DNA of 64,000 nt from Mucidula mucida. Its lineage: Eukaryota > Basidiomycota > Agaricomycetes > Agaricales > Physalacriaceae. Positions 15,017-25,576 of the stretch are shown here, one piece after another. Within the stretch, counting starts at the first letter, position 1. Each line of letters opens with the position of its first letter. The notes below the pieces were generated by a model that did not search any database, had not been told where the DNA came from, and saw only the letters and a program-made list of their open reading frames with translations. The DNA is taken from positions 248,001 to 312,000 of the forward strand of contig JADNYV010000010.1 in assembly GCA_015501055.1 (NCBI GenBank), in the 5' to 3' direction. Made by a program: the position numbers and the translations under genes.

Positions 15017-15392
15017 GATGTTGTGGTGATGGAGGAAGGAAGGAAAGATGCTATCACAGGCGGCTCCAAATCAGGCAAGCCCGATGACGACCTGTCAGCC
15101 ACGTTCTACGGCGGCCATCATATATAGCTGGTATAATACTGCGCCGAAGTAGCCCATGTTAATGCGCCACATGCACGAAAAAGGATACAATATGTACATC
15201 CAGTCAAGTTTAACGTAGAATAAGTTACAAGGTTGTGGTCCTATACATAAAACAACACAACAAGGAAGAGGAAAGATCAGAGCAGCGAATAGTATCATAC
15301 GGCAAGTACATAAACGAACGGAGAAGGGGAGTAATTAACGTCGAGGGATCTGATCTAACTGGGGAGGCAGAAGCGGACCTATGGGTGTGCAG
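15017..15392. other. Intergenic spacer (NHP6 3' region / KES1 promoter)
   Basis: 376 bp between two minus-strand genes. It must contain the end of the HMG-box transcript and the promoter of the oxysterol-binding gene. No gene seen. Confidence 0.4.
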
Positions 15393-16099
15393 CTAATCGT
15401 CATCGTCATCACCATCTGCCTCGTCAGCGCTACTCTTCTTGCCACTGTCGTATGCAGCCTTCTCGTCCTCGGCCCTGGTCTTGTCTTTGGCAGCAAGATC
15501 AACGTATGGCTTAAATCACGAATCAGCGACGTGTCCTAGAGGTTAACGAGACGGTACCAACCTTCTTCTCCTCCTCGTCAAGCTCCTTCCACTTGGCGCC
15601 GAGCAGCTTGCCAACCTCACCTAAGAAAAAGTAAGCAAAAGGTCAGACACATACTGTGGCGTACATACCGAAACCAGCGTCAGGGTTCTCAGTCTTGATT
15701 CTCTCGCGCCAATCCTGGCTGAAGAACATGTACGCAGAGAGTGCACGCTTGGGGGCCTTGGGATCCTTCTTGGCCTTGCGGGGCGCCTTCTCAGCCTTTG
15801 CGGCGGCCTTGCGCTACAAAACGGACGTTGGTCAGCAACAGCGTCAATGGCGATGACAATAGTAGACGGTAAGAAGGCTCGCAGGCAAGTGGAAAGAGAG
15901 AGAAACATAAACATGATATGATTGTGGGAAAATCGAGAAATCAAGGAGGTCGCCCCGTCGTCTGAGGTGGTCTGGAGCCATCTTTGCACCCGTAGAGCCG
16001 CAAAATCATCGCAAAGAAGTAGGGAAAACGGGAGAAGAGCATAGAGGACAGAGTCATGCATGCGATGCTCACTTTTGGTTTGGTAGCTTCCTTGGGCAT
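15393..16099 (-). CDS. NHP6: NHP6-like HMG-box chromatin protein
   Basis: Four exons. The first encodes MPKEATKPK and is followed by an unusually long intron of about 250 bp. The second gives a basic lead ([19 protein letters not shown]) and the HMG box [20 protein letters not shown], continuing [20 protein letters not shown] / [20 protein letters not shown]. The tail [14 protein letters not shown] is acidic and ends at TAG 15393-15395. The basic N-terminal arm plus a single HMG box of the S-A-Y-M-F-F type is diagnostic of Nhp6. This abundant nuclear protein bends DNA without sequence specificity and assists the FACT complex at nucleosomes. The length of about 114 residues is slightly longer than yeast Nhp6 because of the acidic tail. 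Its promoter region is shared with the divergent gene at 16576. Confidence 0.88.
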
Positions 16100-16575
16100 C
16101 TACAGACAAGAAACACGATGATCAGCACTGCTTGACGACGAGCAAGACATGGAGAGCAGAGGAAAAACAGCGGCCAGTGATGAGGAAAGGCGAGCGGGGT
16201 AGTGGTGGCCTTTTCGCGACGCGCCTAGGGGCCAAATGTTTGCAAACAACGCGCCCCCTGCAGAGGACGTTGAGGGCGTTGACGACGACGACGGCGACGA
16301 CGAGCAACGATTTTGGGCGATAATAAGAGCAGTAATATAGTAGAGACTTACTATGAGCAAAGAGAGAAAAGGCGGGCAACGAACGAATTTCTGGAAAATT
16401 GGCTGTACGGTGCAGTGTGTGAGGGAGGCCTGAGTGCTGCTGCAGCGAGCGCAAGCAAGGATATTAGATTTTGCTGCCAAACAATCGGCATCTGCCGGAA
16501 CAATAATCAACAAGGTCACATGATCACCCATCATGCGCGCTAAACCGGCCCGAAAGGAATGCACCAACCGCCACC
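16100..16575. promoter_or_regulatory. Divergent promoter region (NHP6 / 16576 gene)
   Basis: 476 bp separating the start codons of two divergently transcribed genes. By position it must contain both promoters. No specific element is identified with confidence. Confidence 0.45.
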
Positions 16576-17354
16576 ATGCCTGGTCCATCCAACTCGAAAA
16601 AGCAGAAATTAAAGAAAAAGGTAATAAAACCCTTACCCCCATCGTTCCCAGTATCCAAAGCGGTGTTAGACGTCGTCGTCGAGACTGTTCTCCAGCAACC
16701 GCCTATATTCGACCCCGGCAGTGGACCGCGGGTACGCGATACCAGAGCATTTCTCGCCACCTCATTCGCCCAGTCGCCCGCCTGGGACATCCCGCTCTGT
16801 GCTGAATTTGCTCAGGACGAAATACGGCAGATGCTCTGCACAATACTTCCCGAAGAAACCGCTCTGGTATGTGTATCGTTTACTGGACCCGATCGTATGC
16901 ACGTTGACCCTGCTGCAGATCCTCTGGTACAACAAAAGTCGCGGCACAAGCAGAATATGTCCCGCCTGTGAGCGCCTATACCATCTCGGCGACGTCCTAC
17001 CGGATCTGCTACCTGACGATGACGAATTCACGCGCGTCGAGAAACATATACCTCCACAACTTGGCCGAGAACAAGAGCTGAGTGGACTCTGTGCGATCAT
17101 CTGTTGCCCTCTGCGCTCCTGTATTCAGACTTTTCCTAGGCTCGCCTGTCTGCTTTATACTAGCCGCCATCAACTTTCCAGGAGCAATCAAATCTGCATG
17201 GGGACGAACCGAAGACGAACTGAGTGACGAAGTCTGGGAAATGCTCAACGTTAACACTCACGAGCAGGCTGATCAGGCTGCGGCTAGTTTAGGTCTTCTC
17301 GTCAGAATGACGCGTCTGCATGATTTGGGCCTCGCACAGCTGTGTTTTCCGTAA
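16576..17354 (+). CDS. Conserved agaricomycete hypothetical protein
   Basis: Three exons: 16576-16866, 16919-17090 and 17140-17354, with introns of about 50 bp that keep the frame. The start is MPGPSNSKKQKLKKKVIK, a basic nuclear-localisation-like stretch. It continues to RAFLATSFAQSPAWDIPLC, then ETALILWYNKSRGTSRICPACERLYHLGDVL. The CPAC motif could be half of a zinc site. The middle reads RVEKHIPPQLGREQELSGLC / SPVCFILAAINFPGAIKSAW, and the end is VRMTRLHDLGLAQLCFP before TAA. I do not recognise a named domain, but the clean splicing, composition and long uninterrupted exons argue for a real gene. Function unknown; a nuclear role is only suggested by the basic N-terminus. Confidence 0.65.
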
Positions 17355-18904
17355 CGTGAGTCGTTCCGACCAGATTTGAACAGGCCTGATTTCTTGTCAG
17401 TTATTTCTATCACCTATGTATCGGGGGCCTCTGTATCGTTACTCAAATAAATCTGGATCATTCTCGAAAGTACAGTCATCCAATTCAAGTGAAATCTTTG
17501 GGGGACCCGTGTACATGCAGTCTTCGGCTATATCGTCTGCCATGCCATCGGGGCTTACAGAAACAGGGTATCAAAGACCGCAGGAAATCCAAGTACCATT
17601 CGACGCGATTTTGTTTTGAATATGCTCCCTTGAAGGGGTAAGCACCTCTAGACAAATGATACCTTTCCTGTACGCCCTCTTGCTGTGCAATTCATGCGTA
17701 TGACAGAGGCGAGTAAAGCTTATACTCATCTCGTACTTGCCGCTCATATCACTTGATCAGATGATGACGGAAGAAATGAATGTCGCTAGCAACTTACAGG
17801 CGACGGAAACTCACAGCAACAGTACGAAAAGTATCAAGTGCCCATAGTAACGCCGAGTTCAGACTTGTTGGACGGATTTGGACATTGACGCCTTTCCCGA
17901 GACGAACTCATTTTAGTCCGCGCCGTAAGGTGATGAGTCCTGCTCTGACTACCCGTCCCGCGCCTAATACCTCTTAGAAAACCCAAGCTCCCTTGGATCT
18001 GCGATTCTCGTGGACAAGTGCTCGTATCTGCCAGACCTCCGAGTGTAGACCCTTCTGTTATGACCAAGCGGTACTACAATGTCACCTACCCCGCATAGTG
18101 TATCAAGTTGGATTTTCTCTTCATTCGCTCGCCAACTACAGGCAGGCAAACGTTGCGGATCCGAAAACATAAAGCGGACTTTACCTTCTTCCATATACGG
18201 AGATCCTATGCGTCTGTGCGGACAGCGGCCTTTTTTTGGCGGTGGGCAACTTAGGGTACCCTCGTCGATATGGAAAGCAAGTACCACGAACGTGAACATA
18301 ACGGCGTTGAATCCGCCATCATGATCCCAGGGCCATCAACTACCTCCGTGCGGTACTTTTGGATCGGGCGTTCGTGGAGAAGCAAAGCAAACCGTTTTCG
18401 GCAGACGAACAGGTCGAGACCCGGCTACGATGGCATTTGCCCGTTGCCCGCGCCTCACTTTGGTCGACCTTCGGACCTGGTGTAGGAAAGTTACGGATAC
18501 TATTGCAACGCGCAGGCTCAGAGGGCAGCTTGATGGTATCTCATGTCATGAGTCTAGGTCGCCGTCTAGACTTCAGTTGTCATATTGGCAGCTCTTAGGA
18601 ACCCACAGTAAGTGCTTTCTGAGCCTCGGAATACGCTCAAAAGCCCCCCCTTGTTACGTATAGGTTGTCCTGCTGTTCTGCCTTTCGGCGCCTGGCAGGA
18701 TCTTACATATTCCCCGAGTCGTCTTTTGGAAACAGATAGGTGGACCGAGGCATGGGATGGCGGTGAGAAAAACATTGTAGGCCTTACAGCATCAGGAATC
18801 CGTCGATCATTATTCGCGAGTACTTATTGTGACGCGAACAGTTACGAGGATAGGTTTTCAGCTCTCTCCACTCGCCCCTCCGACCCAGTACAACGCCGTA
18901 ACTC
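17355..18904. other. Region with unassigned coding-like fragments
   Basis: About 1.5 kb. Two stretches have protein-like composition but no family I recognise: about 17977-18096 (contains SARPPSVDPSVMTKRYYNVT) and about 18335-18480 (contains FVEKQSKPFSADEQVETRLR). They are separated by stops, and I could not join them with plausible introns into one gene. They may be exons of an undescribed gene or remnants. The 3' end must include the promoter of the HSF-type gene. Confidence 0.3.
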
Positions 18905-19752
18905 ATGTCCATGTCAACTGCTGAAGACTTTGAGGCTTGCATGCCTCTGGTCAGCGACTTCGTCAAGCGATTGTACAAGTTGGTGTTCACGTCTAGATTG
19001 ATCTCAACGCCACTAATCAATCTTCGGGTACAGAATGCTTGAAGATCCGTCAGTCCAACATATTGTGTCCTGGAGTCCTCATGGAGATACATTCGTGGTG
19101 AAGGTGAGCACGTTGAGATCTGCATGTCGTAAATTGCGTGCTTATATGCTCCGTCGACCACTAGGATATGAGCGAGTTCACTGTCACCGTTCTCCCAAAG
19201 CATTTCAAACACTCGAATTTTGCTTCGTTCGTCAGACAGCTCAACAAGTACGACTTTCACAAGATCAAAACCACGGACGATGTGCTTTTTGGGGAGCAGG
19301 TGAGTTTCGTGACTTGTGTGTGAGGTAGTGTTAATGTGCGTCGCGCAGTCCTGGACATTCCACCACCCGAACTTCAATGCGCATAAACTGGACAAGCTCA
19401 TGCATATTAAGCGCAAACCGCCCGTTTCGCGCGCGCCCGCACCTGAATGCACGAGTACCCACGCGAGCGACCTCCAATCTCAACTAGAATACCTCAGCGA
19501 GGCGCAAGCGGAGACGTCCTCTCAGATTCGGAATTTGGACTTAAAGTGGCAGGATATGCGGGCGACGATGTCGGACTTTCAGCGCAACATTGCTCAGCAG
19601 GACCAGCTCATGCAGGCCCTCGCTCAAAACTTCTGGCACCCCGGGAGCCACCACGCTAGCCACCACGGTATGTCTTGTCATTCTTGCATTGTTGACGGGT
19701 TCGCTTAACCACTTGTCTAGTCGCCGGCGGACAAGGTTATTATCAGGGATGA
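18905..19752 (+). CDS. Short HSF-type DNA-binding protein
   Basis: Heat-shock-factor DNA-binding domain followed by a coiled coil. ATG 18905 opens [20 protein letters not shown] then KRLYK; after an intron [20 protein letters not shown], and after another [20 protein letters not shown] then [14 protein letters not shown]. The S-F-V-R-Q-L-N-x-Y-x-F-H-K recognition helix is the defining HSF signature. The next exon gives SWTFHHPNF and a heptad-like helix ([20 protein letters not shown]) consistent with the oligomerisation coiled coil. The protein ends after about 220 residues at [11 protein letters not shown] 19750-19752. It thus lacks the long activation region of Hsf1 and the response-regulator domain of Skn7. 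It may be a repressor, a co-factor or a truncated paralogue. All five exons join in frame. Confidence 0.85.
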
Positions 19753-22484
19753 AAGGTCAACATTGTATTACCACCACCACCACCACCATTTGTTTCTGTC
19801 TACTCTTTTTTTTGGGATTTTCTGGACCTGTGTAATGCTAGTATATAATCGAGCCCGTCGTGAATGCGAACCCTAGATCTGGTGCGAGATCCGTCGCGGA
19901 AATAAGGTCCAAGGATGTTCACATGGTGATTTCATGAGATAACTTTAATACGTTAAGCAAGGCCCTCACCAAACCTTAACTCGCAAGGACGACTGACGCG
20001 GAGTGTGCAGCTCCTCACGTACGAATCATGATGACGGAGTACAGTGCGTATTCATGTCCTTCTTTGTACTACACCGGAAGCCGCGGTCGAGGTACCGACG
20101 GCATCCTCACATCCTCAGGACCTCAGCCTAAGGTAACGCCATTGAGGGGGGGAAATCCAGGCCCCGATTCTTGGGCGTATGGGTGCATGTTGGGCAGAGA
20201 TTTCTTATTCACGAGTGACGCTAAACTTGGTTTTGAGGAACGTTCATGGTGTGTTGGAGTTCCCCGCTCTACTAATATTGGCACAGTTGGTGATTGGAGA
20301 CCGGACTAGGACAATACGCGACGGTGGATATATTATATACGGCTTCGGTGGTAGCTCGAATATACCGAATGTTAATGATCTCCTCGATTTCCATAACTTT
20401 ACCTGCAAGGGCACCATCATCATCACCTCGCGAATCCCGGCGAGGGGTGGTTCAAGTGCCTCCACGCTTCGCGGATATGCATTCAATGAATTAGGCTGCA
20501 TGGGTCACAAGGATCAGGAATGCCTCTGGGCGGCCGCTCCGCGTCTACAGAACGAATGAATGTAGGACCTCCCAACAGCGAACATACAGGTACCAAGCAC
20601 ATTGAGGCCAGGACAAATTGACGCGTACGGATGCTCTTGAGCTAAGTATACTTATTCGGTGCTTGCACGAGCGAATGGGAGTGTTGCCTCAATTTGAATG
20701 ATGACTGATCAGATGGATAGTCGTGTTAGCGGTCCGGTTGGACGGAATATGCACCGCGAAGAAGTGTCTTTGATTTTGATTAATGATAGCAAAAAAAGGG
20801 AACGTTCTAACCCATGCAAGCTCGTCACTTTCTCGCACACTCTTCACAGATGACGGAAAAAGCGCCTCAAAGAGGGAATGCCTTGTTTACACATCCCGGA
20901 GAGCTATTCATCCAATTCTATTGAAGTACCGTCACGGTTTTCCTTTGTGAAACTCTGATATCTGTGAGTAACGCATAATCAAATTTAACCACTGTCGAAC
21001 GGTGTGGCCTTTTCACCTACTAAGACAGCCTTTCACAAGACGATTACTCAGAACGTGTCAGAATCACACCGAACCGAACGAGGACCTGGACCTGGACCTC
21101 TACCGGAGAACTTCATTGACATGCCCATCGTCCACTTGGGAATCGTCAAGGCTGGCCATGGAATTTCCGAAATCGTGCTCGTCCTGTTCTATCGGGCGCA
21201 GCCACTGCTTTGGTTATATGACTTTGCGTAACGCATTTCTATTCCACCACGCCTGCTCGCGGGATTCTCGAGGTAATTATGGTCAACATCCGGGGGAATA
21301 TCCGAACAGAAATCTGCCTGGAACACCGTAAATTTAATGAAGGAGGATGCCATGAGAATTTTGGGAAGCTTGCAATGAAAGCGTAGGGACCGTGCTTCGC
21401 GAGAATTCCTGGTCCTTCTGTTATGTAGTTCAAGTGGTACAAAGACGAACGGCGGAGGAAGCAAAGGCCAAGCAGTGCCATTGATCAATTACGAAGGTAG
21501 GTTGCTGTACGCAATTGGCGTCTAGGCCAAGAAGTTTCTCCCCCCCCCGGCTCAGCCTTATTCCAGACGGCTGTGTCGTCGGCACTCCCAAAGATGGAAA
21601 TAGAAAGGCAAGGACGTTGACGCGGGCAGGAGACCAACAACCCGAAGTCATAGCTTCATTGAGGCATCATGATGGTAACTGGCTGTTGAATGGCCGCAAG
21701 CTTAACTTAGCGTTGGGAAGATCAAACGTGTTCTGGATCGCGAGAGATTGAGGGGCCTAGCACATCGTATAATTGTACAAGCAGTCGGCGAGCGCGTGGT
21801 CCCCTTTGAACGCCGTCGAAGCAAAGACGTATGGAGACACGGAGATGCGAGCGAAGGCGAAGGCGAAGACCTGCCAGGGGAGCCCAAGCCTGGGTGATGT
21901 GACCATGGAATTCCAGACGTTGCGAACAGATTCCGGCGAGTTCAAGACAAGTCCAGGAGCCATACTCCCGTAGTGCAGCCTATCCCACAGTTGTCAAGAG
22001 GAGGTCTATTCGATTTGAGCAAAAGTCTAGAATTAGTAGAAGCGTGGTATCACAGCCAGTGGTGCGCCAAAACAATGGCGAACTAATGGACTGGAAGACA
22101 AGAGAGTTGGTGTCACATGACCATACTTGCCCAGTCGGAAACTCGGGCCGAATTAGACTTTATTTATTGCTCTTGAACAACCACCGATTCGAAGCGCAAT
22201 CTGTCCCAATGAGCGCTGCTCTACGCATGTCTATCCGTGCGCCTCTTGGTTTTCGAAGCTACTCCACGCTGTCAGCCTGCAACAAGGGCCGCTAAACCTT
22301 TGCACATTATGTAAACTGTCCGGAATTGCCCGCCAAGTGTCCGCTCCTGCCGCTCTGCATCTGACTGTCAGGCTTGCAAGTATCTGGTTCACACCCTATG
22401 GCTTCTATAGCGGGCGGGTTTACTCCAAGGTAAGTGTTTTCTTTTACGTTCGAACTTCTTTTTTCATTGTCCGACAGCACGATC
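19753..22484. other. Long region without a confidently supported gene
   Basis: About 2.7 kb. It starts with the 3' region of the HSF-type gene, including a short (CCA)n run at about 19770-19790. A stretch at about 21655-21712 encodes HHDGNWLLNGRKL, reminiscent of the beta-domain of acyl-CoA dehydrogenases, but no flanking family motifs were found. Another open stretch at 21004-21231 has protein-like composition without a family. These could be decayed gene pieces. The end may contain the first exon or promoter of the wax-synthase-like gene. Confidence 0.3.
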
Positions 22485-23701
22485 ATGATGTTCAAATTGA
22501 AGGAACGTGCTCAATTTCTTACAGTTTGAACACGCTCATCCCAGTCACACTGGTCATCTCTGTAATAATACCACCGCATCCACTGCGATACGTCCTTTTC
22601 TTTCCGATTTTCGGGATTTCCTATTATCTCCTAAGTTGTAGGCGACCTTGCTATCGGCTCCTCGATCCCCCCTCTCGTCGCTACCGCGTTCGATTATATC
22701 ATTTTGACCAGCCCCCAAACACAACTGTTTCAACATAGGCAAACCGCACCAGCTGCATTGTTTACCAGGCTCTTGACGCGTCTTCAATGGGCAGGGAGTC
22801 TTCTGACTAGCGAGGGATTGGATGGGCGCACGAACCATCCAGAATTTTGCCGTCTCCCCCGTACGCGACTTCGACCTCGAAGATGCGCTTCGTCTTTGAC
22901 CGAATCAAACAAGCAGTATTTTGGTTGTTGTTGTGGGATGTGGCGGCCACGTATGTCAGACATACTTCTTCGTTCTCTTCGGATGGAATTCCTGAAACGA
23001 GAATATTGTGGAAATGCGTCTACGTTTGGGCTTGGGCGACCCTGCCTTTGCAGCTTTGTCCATCAATCACGGGCTTCTAAGTGCAGTAATGGTTATCTGT
23101 GGCGTGTGGGACATGCAGAAGTGGCGGCCTTTCTTTGGTAGGTTTTGGGAGGCGTACACCATTCGAAGATTTTGGAAGTACGTCTTTTCATAGCCATCTT
23201 ACAAGATAATATTGACGTCTTATGCAAGTCGTTCCTGGCACCAGCTTCTACGACGTGTGAGAGGCCATTTCCACTGCACGCTCCAAGTCACTTAGCTCAC
23301 TCCAATTAGTCGGCCACTGAGCCCGGAAAATATATCAACGCTTGGCTTGCTCTCCGAAAGGACATCAAACTGGGATTCGTTATCATCTTGTACACGTCCT
23401 TCTTCATCTCCGGATGGATTCATGGCTCTGCGGACTATATGCTCATTGGGCATCATGGTGGTGCCCTCAAATTCTTCCTGGCGCAAGCGACTGGCATTAC
23501 GCGCGAAACGATGATCGTCACTGCCAGTCGACGGCTGGGGATCGGAGAGAATGTTTTTTGGAGAACAATGGGTTACCTTTGGGTACAGGTTTGGTTTGCG
23601 ATCCCATCTATATAGATCCCCAAATTCGCGCAGGCGTTCAACAGAGCACCGATGCTCGTTTTAGCGTCGTCGAAGGTTCATGGCCTCATGGTGGTCGTTG
23701 A
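22485..23701 (+). CDS. MBOAT wax-synthase-like protein, frame disrupted
   Basis: A multi-pass membrane O-acyltransferase of the fungal wax-synthase-like group, which includes enzymes acylating secondary metabolites. Readable segments in order: VIIPPHPLRYVLFFPIFGIS, VATAFDYIILTSPQTQLFQ, LLTRLQWAGSLLTS, RGIGWAHEP, RIKQAVFWLLLWDVAATYVR, WDMQKWRPFFGRFWEAYTIR, SWHQLLRR, and YTSFFISGWIHGSADYMLIG with the putative catalytic His. The C-terminal part reads FWRTMGYLWVQVW. Two introns near 23178 and 23260 are clear. The frame shifts without credible introns near 22640, at about 22805 (before RGIGW) and near 23608, so the copy is either dying or badly sequenced. The start codon is not resolved: the ATG at 22485 is a guess, and an intron with a perfect GTAAGT donor at about 22430 precedes it. 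Confidence 0.55.
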
Positions 23702-23893
23702 GTCACAGATGAGGCGTACAGGTCGATGCGAGATGCGATTCCTATCAATGGACTCCATCACACGTTTTACCTCGTATCATTCAGACGATGGCAGCTTGAT
23801 GCGCTCTGCTTCGAGCCTAAGGCGAACCATCAGACAGCCATATTATCACTATTTGTACCTCCTGACCATATATCTCGTCCAACGGCTGCTCCC

Positions 23894-25045
23894 ATGTTCT
23901 TTGCACTGACGTTGCTGTGTCTTTGCCTCTTTTCCAATGCTTCTTTCGCCCTCCGAGTAAATGTCACAGTGGACGACCAGCTCGGCGATCCTCTGACTCT
24001 CAACAAAATCGTCTATTCGCCTGCTTTGGAGTGGAATTTTGGGCCGACGTGTCAGACGTGTTCTGCACACCTGGATCCATCTCAGACGTCGTCGGGGACA
24101 TGGCACGACACCTACCAAGTAAGAACTTTCGAACCCGCAAAATCCACACTCATTTCATTGCGCTCAGTATTCAGGTAGCGAAAATAACAATAAAACGTTG
24201 ACCGCGTCGTACTCATTCATGGGTGAGTCGACTCTGGTAGATCTATTTCAACAATCGTGATCGCACATCCTGCAGGATCGCATGTCTACGTGCAATGTAT
24301 CATTGCTCTATCATCTTTTAATCCACCGTAAGTGTTTATTCATACGCAATTGATTCTCCAACACATATCAATGATTTTCTTTAGTGGCCGAACCGAAATG
24401 ACCTTCTTCCTCGATGAAGAGGAAGCAGGCACCTTTCTCCACGAAATCGATGCCGCCCAGCAAACTGGCTTCCTCTACCATGTCACCGTTTTCTCTAAAG
24501 AGTTTGGTTTCGAGGATAACCACACCATCACCATTCAGAACCGCGGACAAAACCACAATCAGTCTCTTCTGCTGTTGGACTCCATCATCTATTCGTGCGT
24601 TATGTTTTCAAATCAGATTGCGCCAATTCACTAATAAAAAGTGCTTGATAGGTACAACGATGAGACTCAATCAAGCCCGAGTAGCCATTCAAAGGTGGCA
24701 GCTTTGACCGGTGGGATCGTGGGGGAAATACTTGGATTGATGATTTGTGGTGTTTCGATCTTCCTTATTCTTCGTCGGAGGAAGCGTAGGCGCGGGCCTA
24801 AGCCAGTTTTGACATTTGACCCCTTCCACCTTCCTCCAACACCTGGGTCTGCATCCGTGCTCAAGTCCGGTGATGCCACCGCGCGCGTCAGTGCACCTGC
24901 AGAATTGGATATGGTACCTACAGACGAGGTGGATGATGGGAGACTGCGAGAAGAGATTGATGGCCTTCATTTACAGTATCGCCTCCTCACGGAGCGTATG
25001 TCGACGCGTGACCGTGTACCGACGCCTCCTCCAGGGTATTTTTAG
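23894..25045 (+). CDS. Secreted/type-I single-pass membrane protein of unknown function
   Basis: ATG 23894 opens a signal peptide (MFFALTLLCLCLFSNASFAL). The ectodomain spans several exons: VNVTVDDQLGDPLTLNKIVY, CQTCSAHLDPSQTSSGTWHDT, NNNKTLTASYSFMG, SHVYVQCIIALSSFNPP, TFLHEIDAAQQTGFLYHVTV and NHTITIQNRGQNHNQSLLLL. Several N-glycosylation sequons are visible. A single transmembrane helix (GEILGLMICGVSIFLILR) is followed by a basic stop-transfer RRRKRRR and a cytosolic tail rich in Pro and acidic residues ending PTPPPGYF. This layout (beta-rich ectodomain, one TM, short tail) is very common in Agaricomycetes as an uncharacterised expanded family; a sensor or cell-wall role is often guessed but not shown. 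The exons join in frame and the gene looks intact. Confidence 0.75.
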
Positions 25046-25576
25046 TAGTTAATCAAGTATGTTTAGTGCTACTTGTATCGTCGCGTTCGTGTTATTGGTT
25101 ACATGCTATGCAGCCAAGTGAAAATGGTACTCGGGAACTCGGACCGGTATGTAGCCGGATCGCAAGCGCGCCATCTGTTTTCGTTGTACGACTACCAGTA
25201 CTAGTAGGATAGGATTCATTTATCCTTGAAGCTTGAATCACTGCACGTCCAGGTCAAGGTGGTGTTTGGGTCTCTCTGTCAGTAAATACACCAGTCACCC
25301 GCGGTTTGGAACACGAACACTTTGGTGGTGAGTTTTGCACATTGCAGCACTAGTGGTAGGCCTAACTGCAATGCTGACGTTCTTCGAATCAACAGCTATC
25401 CAAACTTTTGTGGCTGGCTGTAGAGCTATTTCTCGTTATTTGACAGGGACGGCGCCTAAAGAAGCGCCATGGGATTACTAGGCTGTGCCTACAGCACAAG
25501 CAATGTCAATATCACAATCTGACCTCGTCTGCCATTCCTCCCACCCACCACCTCCTCCTCGTCGCGGTTAAACACC
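25046..25576. other. Intergenic region upstream of the MLKL-like kinase
   Basis: About 530 bp between two plus-strand genes. No coding frame is supported; it presumably carries the kinase promoter. Confidence 0.4.

Noticed and set aside
18784..19452. 222-codon minus-strand open frame
   Set aside because: It is antisense to the spliced HSF-type gene, which has clear motifs and splice sites.
21515..21751. Fragment resembling acyl-CoA dehydrogenase (HHDGNWLLNGRKL)
   Set aside because: Only one short motif; no neighbouring exons with other family signatures, so not called as a gene.
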